Positions 57,266 to 64,000 of a stretch of 64,000 nt of DNA are shown here, piece after piece. Under the pieces are notes generated by a model. It was not told where the DNA came from. It saw nothing but the letters and a program-made list of their open reading frames with translations, and ran no database searches. The position numbers and the translations under genes were made by a program. Source of the DNA: Phoma sp. XZ068 (taxonomy: Eukaryota > Ascomycota > Dothideomycetes > Pleosporales > Didymellaceae); NCBI GenBank assembly GCA_004835665.1, contig RBKR01000014.1, forward strand, positions 372,001 to 436,000. Direction: 5' to 3'. Numbering within the stretch: position 1 is the stretch's first letter; every line of letters starts with the position of its first letter.

Positions 57266-58786
57266 ATGTCTGCATCGCCAACCATCGCAGCCTCCACCAA
57301 GCGTCCGCTTGAGGAGCCTTCTTCCCCTGCCGGACCCAATGATCAGCCCGACGCCAAGCGCCCCGCCCTCGACAAGATGGTGAAGGACGAGCCCACTGCC
57401 GATGACATTGAGATTGCCCAACCCGTCAAGGGAGATGGCATCGCTACAGAGGACATTCAGGCTGAAGAGTCCAAGGCAGAGGACGAGAATGTCGAAGTTG
57501 CCGCTCAGAACGGTGACAAGCACCCTCAGTCGGACACAGTCGTTCCTGATGCCCCTTCTATCTTGGAAACTCAACCTATCCAATCTACTTCTGGCGCCAA
57601 TGGCCGTCCTGGCAACAGCAACCAGCAGGTCGATGAGTCGAACTGGCTTCACCTCCGAGCTTGCATCGGCACCAGCGAAGCTGCGACCATCATTGGCAAA
57701 GGTGGAGAGAATGTGACCCAGATTCGACGCCTTTCTGGTGCGAAGTGCACAGTCAGCGATTACTCTCGGGGCGCTGTTGAGCGTATTCTTACCGTTAGCG
57801 GCCAGGTTGACGCTGTATCCAAAGCATTCGGTTTGATCGTGCGCACCCTCAACCAGGAAGACCTCGAGAATCCTTCCACATCCACTTCAAAGGCCTACCC
57901 CATGCGCCTGCTCATTCCCCACATCCTCATTGGCTCCATCATTGGTAAGGCCGGCGTGCGTATTCGTGAGATCCAAGAGGCGTCCAACGCGAAGCTGAAC
58001 GCATCGGACACCCTCCTTCCCAACTCTGGCGAGCGATCACTGGTTGTTCTTGGTGTCGCCGACGCTGTGCACATCGCTGTGTACTATGTTGCCCAGACCT
58101 TAGTGGAGCAGCTTACGGAGCGTTTCGGTGGCCCTGCCGCATCTCAGTATGCAACACGCAGTGGTATGGCTGCAAACGTTGTCCCTGGAGGCATGTCCGT
58201 CCAACCATACGTTCCTCAGCCAGCTGGAGGTCAGTACTCGCAACCTCACCCAAATAACTTCCGTCGGCCGGAACCTCAGCGCACTCCTCAACATGCAGGA
58301 TATGGTGCCCCTCAAATGCACGGCCAACCGCCCCAGCAAGCACCATATGGACATCCTAATATGCCTTATGGAGCTGGCTCACCTGGTCGCGCACACTATG
58401 GCGGCCCAGCACAGCCAACGCCGTACGGTGCGCACCATGGTGCGGCACCTGTCGCACACGGTGGAGCGCCCAACCAGCCGCCAGTCCAGATGCCAGGTCA
58501 ACCCCTCACACAGCAGATCTTCATCCCCAACGACATGGTAGGCGCCATCATTGGCAAGGGCGGTGCGAAGATCAACGAGATTCGTCAACTTAGTGGCAGT
58601 GTCATCAAGATCAACGAGCCTACAGACAATAGCAACGAGCGCCTGGTCACGATTACAGGAACACAGGAGTGTAACCAGATGGCACTCTACATGCTGTACT
58701 CTCGACTCGGTCAGTAACTCCATCCACACTTCTTGAAACATTGCGACTAATGCCCTGCTATAGAATCCGAAAAGCACCGTATCTAG
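57266..58786 (+). CDS. triple-KH RNA-binding protein (hnRNP K / PBP2 / Rnc1-like)
   Basis: A 488-residue RNA-binding protein in two exons, 57266-58709 and 58764-58786. The final 54-nt intron must be removed to give the C-terminus ESEKHRI; without splicing the frame ends three residues later. An acidic disordered N-terminus (residues 1-120) precedes KH1 (about 126-195, loop GKGG at 144-147) and KH2 (about 211-283, loop GKAG at 227-230). A Pro/Gln/Gly/Tyr-rich linker (about 300-410) leads to KH3 (about 415-482, loop GKGG at 430-433). All three GxxG loops are intact, so all three domains should bind single-stranded C/U-rich nucleic acid. The family includes yeast Pbp2/Hek2 and fission-yeast Rnc1, which affect mRNA stability, localisation and telomere silencing; the exact role here is inferred. 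Confidence 0.93.
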
Positions 58787-59552
58787 GTACCTGCGTTGCT
58801 TGCCAAAGCCGCTGCGCATATGAGCGTCTCGACGATGCGTCGGCAACGGCTTTTCATGACTCAATCTAAGTGCATACCCAGCATGGCGTTCTGAATTACG
58901 GGCATCTTTTTGGTATGTATATCGTGTGCGCATGTTTAATACTTTACATGCGCAACCACTGTCGAGAGACTTCGAGTTGCGGCTGCGTTTGATGGTGGAG
59001 AGCGGCGGTTGCCTGCATCTTGATGAATTTCATCGATCGCATGTATACACAGCAGCCCATTGTCTGCAGAATCGATTTAGCAAAAGCTTCTTTCAATATC
59101 ACCTCTTTAAGCATCTTATCCTTTTCTGACCCTTGCACATTACCTTTTACCTCGTTGTTCGTCATGCGCTGTTGGAAGCGTTGTCTCATCTGTTTTCGCA
59201 AGGGTTACACAGCCCGTTTTCGGCGTTGTTTGCTCGCCCAGGGCGTCAGTAACGAACAAAGCAATGCGACTCAGCTGCACGCATCCACAAGGCAATTGTG
59301 ATGAAAATGTAACAGCAAAGAAGACGGTTTGTTCCTCTGCTTGTACGGATATAATTCAGGCGCATTCCGCAGCATGCACATTCCTCGAAGATCATCAAAG
59401 ACGGATACGCAAACCACCCGGTTGCGGTCGCGATGCTGAGAAGCATCAAAACGTAGAGAGTGTCCAGCTGCGCATGCCGGAAGTTTCTGTCCGTCGTACA
59501 ATTCAAAAGTCGTACCTGAGTAATTGCTAGTTAAATCTAAGAGGGCTGCAAC
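58787..59552. other. intergenic between KH protein and BTB protein
   Basis: About 770 bp with the 3' region of the KH gene and the promoter of the BTB gene. Overlapping short frames on both strands have no domain. No RNA gene was recognised. Confidence 0.55.
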
Positions 59553-60647
59553 ATGCATACCATGCAGGAAACAACTATAACTACACGTAGTATCGGCGTG
59601 GCCTACAGCACCGAGACACCATCGACACGCATTCTCACCAATCTGCCGCCACCATACACGTGGACAGGCGCGCGAGCCGGAGAACTTCGGTACGTTGCTC
59701 AAGCAAGGGATCTCACAGCCTTGCCAGCTGACCCACGACCTTCCAGAGCCAACGCTCCAGATTTCACATCGACAGTCACTCTCTACATCGGCCCCAAACA
59801 GACACCTTTCAGTATTCACACCTCTCTCCTCACCACACAATCACCTTACTTCCGCGCCGCGCTCACTGGCCAATTTGTCGAATCCACAACGAAAACTATA
59901 ACGATCGATGACGTATCGCCTGACCATTTCCAACTGCTCGTGTCCTGGTTATACACATCCTCCATCCCCGCGCCCTTCAAAGATGGAAAACCAGCATACT
60001 ACACACTGCTGCACCTCTACAGCCTCGCAGACCGACTCTGCATCGAAGGCCTCCGAAACGCAGTCGTAGACCTCATTGCCGACCTCGCGGACCGGACAAA
60101 CTCCGTACTGACACCAAGTGATACACGCATTCTGTACGACTCAATTCGCGACTCGGCACCATTGCGCGATCTCGTCCTTGATCTTTTCGCGTTCAAGAAG
60201 ACAGATCGGCTGGTAGAGGGCCATGTGGACAGCTGGCATGCGGCGTTCCTCCGCGATCTTTGCGTTCTCCTCAAACGGCCTTGCACGCAGGCAATGCTTA
60301 GACACAGACTGAGAATGTGGTGCCCGGAGTCCTGGCACGGCGCAAGGAGCTGTGACAATTGTCGCGGGGTGTTGCAGCCCAGATTCGGCGCTGTGGCGTG
60401 TGATGACTGTTGTTTGAGCTTTTGTACCAAATGCGTGGAGAGTGGTGTTGCGATGGCGGGATGGGATGATGGCAGGGGAAAGGAGGAGGTTGATGGAAGG
60501 GATACGACGGAGGGAGCGGGCGTGGATATCAAGGCGAGGAAGGGAAGGAAGTGGGAGGCTTGTAAGCCGTGGAGGGGAGCGAGGTGCGCCTTGTATCATG
60601 AGCATGAGGAGACCGAGAGGTGTGGAGATATCTTCATGGGGAGATGA
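59553..60647 (+). CDS. BTB/POZ-domain protein with C-terminal cysteine cluster
   Basis: A 364-residue single-exon protein. A short N-terminal segment is followed by a BTB/POZ fold at about residues 68-175: FTSTVTLYIGPKQTPFSIHTSLLTTQSPYFRAAL, the conserved ITIDDVSPDHFQLLVSWLYT, then LHLYSLADRLCIEGLRNAVVD. A helical BACK-like stretch continues to about residue 250. Near residues 250-295 there is a Cys-rich block with four CxxC-type pairs (CDNC, CDDC, CTKC and a lone Cys before), which could bind zinc. The C-terminus is basic and Gly-rich. BTB proteins often act as cullin-3 adaptors or dimerizing regulators; no specific role can be read. Two ATGs (59553 and 59562) are close; I use the first. Coding-strand composition turns from C-rich to G-rich near 60420. 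Confidence 0.85.
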   Translation: MHTMQETTITTRSIGVAYSTETPSTRILTNLPPPYTWTGARAGELRYVAQARDLTALPADPRPSRANAPDFTSTVTLYIGPKQTPFSIHTSLLTTQSPYFRAALTGQFVESTTKTITIDDVSPDHFQLLVSWLYTSSIPAPFKDGKPAYYTLLHLYSLADRLCIEGLRNAVVDLIADLADRTNSVLTPSDTRILYDSIRDSAPLRDLVLDLFAFKKTDRLVEGHVDSWHAAFLRDLCVLLKRPCTQAMLRHRLRMWCPESWHGARSCDNCRGVLQPRFGAVACDDCCLSFCTKCVESGVAMAGWDDGRGKEEVDGRDTTEGAGVDIKARKGRKWEACKPWRGARCALYHEHEETERCGDIFMGR

Positions 60648-60958
60648 TGTGCCATTGAATAGGGTGTGCCGCAGTGAAGTTGTTGCATATGCATAGCGTT
60701 TTGGAGTTTAGAATCGTACACATGGGACTTTGTCAGTTCACATGTACATGATCATAGTAAAGCATCAGGATGAAATCAGGGCTAGCAGTGTGAGAGAAGA
60801 AGCGCGACGCTGTGAACGCCATAATGGTATTTGGTTTTCCTCCAGTCATATCAGTCACACATGCGGGTGGAGATCCCGCCAATAGCTTACATGGCCAAAG
60901 ATGCCTTATTCCTCCAAATGGTAAAATTACAAGTAGTACAGAGTGGAATGGTTGATGC
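60648..60958. other. intergenic between convergent BTB and MAM33 genes
   Basis: About 310 bp between two stop codons, AT-richer, without coding signal. It should hold both 3' untranslated regions. Confidence 0.6.
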
Positions 60959-62012
60959 TTATGCGACGAAGCTCTTGACGTTGTTCAACCACCTGATGTA
61001 CTCCTTCTGCTCCTTGTGGTCAATGTAGTCGGGAATGAAGAGAGCCAGGCGGGTGTTGATGCCACGCTCCTCAAGGTACTTCTCGAGGAGGATCTGGAGG
61101 TCCTCATCAAGGTTGTTGAAGGGGGGACCGGTGTAGAGTGTTCGCCTCGCCCAGTCCTTCTCGGCAGTCTGGGGGTCGGCAAGCTCGGCGTCGGGGAAGT
61201 AGTAGAGGTCCTCGATCAGGAAGTCGCCGTCCTGAGCGGTGGCCTCGATGGCAAGAGCACCCTTGCCGGGGCGCTCAATGCGGATGCTGGCGTGCGCGGG
61301 GAAGCCCTGCTCGCCCTCGCCCTCACCCTCGTAGTCGTCTACGAGCTCCTCGCGGTCGGCAGGCGCAATGCGGTCCTCAGGTGCAACGCGGACGTTTCCG
61401 TCCTGGGTGTTGCCCTGGTTGATGGCACCCTTGCTGTTGGCACCACCGGACTGGACGTCCATGTCGGCATCGTCATACATGGCCTGGTCCTCGAGGGCAT
61501 CCTCGGGGTTGACGGTGTTGTTGAGGTCGGCGGTGGTGAAGGTAATGCGGATCTTCTCGTCGCCGAAAGTGCGGGTCAGGACAACTTCCTGGTTGCCGTC
61601 CTTGTCCTCGAGCTGTGACGCGTTAGCAGGGTACATTGCAGCACTGTAGTCATGAAACATACCTCGAAGGGGCTGTTCTCAAGGTACTCCTTGATGTTGG
61701 CGGAGAGGTCATCGTCCTCCTTCATGTCCTCCTCCATGGAGATCTCGCTCTGGAGCTTTGCGACAAGCTCTTCATTTGCTGTAATTATGTCAGTGGTATG
61801 TCGAAACAGTACTTGATATGAGCTGCCATACCGCTGCTTTCCTGTCTCCTGACGGCAGAGACGTGGAAGGAAGCTGTAAGCCTGGGAGCGGCTTGCGACC
61901 ATGCTGGCTGGAAAGCGGCAGTCTGGCGGAACAGCGAGGACTGCGGGCGGACGGCCTTTGTGAAGCGGGAAGCACGGGGTGCAGTGCGGGCGATGTTGCG
62001 GAGAGACAGCAT
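60959..62012 (-). CDS. mam33: MAM33 / p32 (C1QBP-type) mitochondrial acidic matrix protein
   Basis: A 316-residue protein in three exons: 62012-61832, 61778-61663 and 61612-60959, with introns of 53 and 50 nt. The N-terminus MLSLRNIARTAPRASRFTKA, rich in Arg and Ser with no acidic residue, is a mitochondrial presequence. The mature part carries the MAM33 fold: SEISMEEDMKEDDDLS, then the strand pair EVVLTRTFGDEKIRITFTTADLNN. A long acidic insert (EGEGEGEQGF) follows, then ASIRIERPGKGALAIEATAQDGDFLIEDLYYF, and the closing helix LEKYLEERGINTRLALFIPDYIDHKEQKEYIRWL. These are hallmarks of the family. In yeast Mam33 is a trimeric matrix protein supporting respiratory complex assembly and mitochondrial translation. 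The gene is divergent from CTP1, sharing 364 bp of promoter. Confidence 0.95.
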
Positions 62013-62376
62013 TGTGTGTGATGTGCGAAGGGGATCGTGATGCAATGGACAATTGCAATGACCTGTGAAGGTAACTTTTCGAAAGACGAGGCCCGAGCTT
62101 CTTGACATCAGCGCTTGGCAGTCGCGACCGCGGCCAAAATGTTGCACGCCGCTATCGGCTTGCAACGGACGTCAATCTTTCTTGTACAATATAGATTCCG
62201 CGCAATATTGGTGCGACCTGCATGTTCTCTCTCTTTGATGTATTGTACCTGCTCTGCCGCCATTGATTCTTTCACACTTTGCACGTCATAGATACGAGTC
62301 ACTGCAGCACCCGTAAACTTGAGCACACGCCTCCAAGACAAAAACACCCTCACACTTCAAGTGTAGAATCTCCACA
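62013..62376. promoter_or_regulatory. shared divergent promoter of MAM33 and CTP1
   Basis: Only 364 bp separate the two start codons of these mitochondrial-protein genes, so their promoters must overlap. No well-known element was recognised with certainty. Co-regulation is inference. Confidence 0.5.
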
Positions 62377-63517
62377 ATGGCGACTGCGACAACAGAAAAG
62401 AAGAAGGTTAGCAACAAGTTCGTGTAGAAGTGATGTATAGCAACTAACCAGTGGAAGCCGAGTGCTATGCGCTCAATCCTCGCAGGTGCAACTGCAGGAG
62501 CTGTCGAAATATGTACGTAGAGTCGAACATGAGCCGGGGCAATTTTGCTAATCCTATAATTACAGCCATTACATACCCCGCTGAGTGTATGCGCGCTACA
62601 CAAAATACCTACGAACGACCCATCTAACTTCACTTCTAGTCGCGAAGACTCGATCCCAGCTCAACCGAAGATTAGCAGACGGCAAGAAGCTGCCATGGCC
62701 GCCGTTCGGCAAGCAGTGGTACGCTGGGTGTACTACGTTGATCATTGGCAACTCGTTGAAGGCTGGCATCAGATTTGTTGCATTCGACATGTACAAGGAT
62801 ATGCTAGCCGATGCCGAGGGAAAGATCTCTGGGCCAGCAACTGTCATTGCAGGTTTCGGTGCTGGAGCTACAGAGTCTCTGCTTGCTGTCACTCCCTTTG
62901 AGAGCATCAAGACACAACTGTGAGTCTTGCGAGCCCTCAGATGTTACAATCACTGACGTTTGGTCCAGCATTGATGATCGCAAATCCGCCAATCCTCGTA
63001 TGCGCGGTTTCTTACACGGCACACGAATCATCGCTCAAGAGAAGGGTATTCGCGGTTTCTTCCAGGGTTTCCTTCCCACAACTGCCCGACAAGCCGCCAA
63101 CTCGGCCGTTCGATTCTCCAGTTACACATCGCTCAAGCAACTAGCGCAATCTTATGTCGCTCCTGGCGAAAAGCTAGGAGCTGTCAGCACATTCGGACTG
63201 GGAGGCCTTGCTGGTATCATCACCGTCTACACAACAATGCCCATCGACACGGTGAAGACAAGAATGCAGTCGATAGAAGCACGCAGCGCATACAAGAACA
63301 GCTTTGACTGTGTTGCTAAGATCTTCAAGAACGAGGGCATCCTGACATTCTGGTCTGGTGCATTGCCCAGGTTGGGGCGACTCATTCTGAGCGGTGGAAT
63401 TGTCTTTACTATGTAAGTCTATACCACTTCTGAACCATACTGTGCTAATAATATTACAGGTACGAGAAATCGATGGAAATGATGGATAAGCTGGATCCTC
63501 AAGGGCGATACATCTAG
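62377..63517 (+). CDS. ctp1: mitochondrial citrate/tricarboxylate carrier (CTP1-type)
   Basis: A 297-residue mitochondrial carrier in six exons: 62377-62406, 62452-62512, 62566-62586, 62640-62919, 62969-63412 and 63460-63517, including a 21-nt exon. All introns are 45-53 nt and every join preserves the frame. The three carrier repeats each carry a signature: PAEFAKTR (spanning two exons), PFESIKTQ and PIDTVKTR, each at the end of an odd-numbered helix. Further family marks are GFFQGFLPTTARQAANSAVRF and TFWSGALPRLGRLILSGGIVF. Size, signatures and the RQAANSAVRF motif fit the citrate transport protein branch, which exchanges matrix citrate for cytosolic malate or other tricarboxylates. Substrate specificity is inferred from family resemblance. 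Confidence 0.93.
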
Positions 63518-63694
63518 ACGTCGGCGCGTTTATCTAGTGAGTATTGCCAAATTTAGTAAGCAGGTCTAAAAGCCTAGCGATAGAAAGCAAGTCACCAATA
63601 TACCCAATCATCGGACTTGCCGACTTCTAGTACAAAGGGGAAGCAAGTGATACGTGTCATATTTACATGCCTTGCCGGGTCAAACCTCTATTTG

Positions 63695-63953
63695 TTACTG
63701 TTGCGGATTAATTGGTAGCTCATTTGACACTCCCTTCTCTCTGTACAAGCATACAGCACCGAGGACATAATTCGCAGCTGCGAACAACCCAAAAATGCCT
63801 GTCACTACAGCAATCTGGACAAGTTAACGTAAGACCAGAGTACTAGATATACCATACTCACGCTCAGATCATCAATCCAACTTGACGATCGCGCAGCATG
63901 TGCAGCACGATCCCATATCAGAATAAAAAGACTCCACAATGAGCAATGTAGTG
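63695..63953 (-). CDS. 3' end of a membrane-protein gene, cut by the window edge
   Basis: Two exons can be read: 63953-63862 and 63814-63695, joined by a 47-nt intron (GTGAGT donor). They encode about 70 residues at the C-terminus: SLWSLFILIWDRAAHA, then a Ser-rich turn and WIDDLS, followed by IAVVTGIFGLFAAANYVLGAVCLY and a polar tail ending PINPQQ. Two hydrophobic stretches indicate membrane helices. The upstream exon starts beyond about 63990 or outside the window; a possible 39-nt intron (GTATGT donor near 63992) would be unusually short. The family is not recognised. The neighbouring CTP1 gene is convergent, 177 bp away. Confidence 0.6.
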
Positions 63954-64000
63954 CTGATATTCAATAGCATAACAGGCATCTGCCAAACATACAACTGCAT

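Noticed and set aside
1..64000. CRISPR arrays, operons, insertion sequences or phage genes
   Set aside because: The window is fungal nuclear DNA with spliceosomal introns; no regularly spaced repeats or prokaryote-type gene strings were seen.

Overview
This window looks like a nuclear contig piece from a filamentous ascomycete, most likely a Dothideomycete of the Pleosporales type. The reasons are: many 45-60 nt introns with GTANGT/GTRAGT donors and CTRAY-like branch points; orthologues of typical Pezizomycotina genes (AcrB, Grainyhead/CP2 factor, fungal bestrophin, linker histone H1, MAM33, CTP1); compact gene spacing; and no operons or bacterial signals. The genus is inference; no rRNA, tRNA or barcode gene was seen.

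Layout. Positions 1-7514 contain no gene I can support. An MFS drug-type transporter (7515-9361, minus) is followed by about 3 kb without an intact gene, holding only a possible decayed gene near 10.8-11.5 kb. Next come histone H1 (12393-13636, minus), a five-exon bestrophin (15490-17060, plus), condensin SMC4 (17719-22361, minus), a small Nif3-type protein (22933-23379), a small unknown protein (24944-25433) and AcrB (25607-28586, minus). Then a mitochondrial-type thioesterase (minus, 9-nt microexon) is divergent from a LYR-motif protein (plus). A methyltransferase (minus) is divergent from the CCR4 deadenylase (plus), and SEC14 follows. After an unknown 544-residue protein comes a 54-residue secreted protein (41235-41453, minus), then a 721-residue unknown protein and a Grainyhead/CP2 transcription factor (47593-50322). 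A 5 kb gene-free stretch (50323-55368) precedes a probable CENP-K-like kinetochore protein (minus), divergent from a triple-KH RNA-binding protein. A BTB protein, MAM33 (minus) divergent from the citrate carrier CTP1 (plus), and the 3' end of an unknown membrane-protein gene (minus) finish the window.

Function. This is mainly housekeeping sequence: chromosome structure (H1, SMC4, CENP-K-like), RNA metabolism (CCR4, KH protein), mitochondria (thioesterase, LYR protein, MAM33, CTP1), lipid traffic (SEC14) and regulation (AcrB, CP2, BTB). The genes are independently transcribed. Several pairs are divergent and probably share promoters; two such pairs consist of two mitochondrial-type genes each.

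No previously undescribed multi-gene system was found. The most useful observations are the small secreted protein, the 9-nt microexon, ACGCGT (MBF-type) motifs inside histone H1 introns, AT-hook-like motifs in SMC4, a BTB protein with a C-terminal cysteine cluster, in-frame stop-free introns in two genes, and a possible gene relic near 11 kb. All exon boundaries were read by eye from splice consensus and protein continuity; no transcript data were available.
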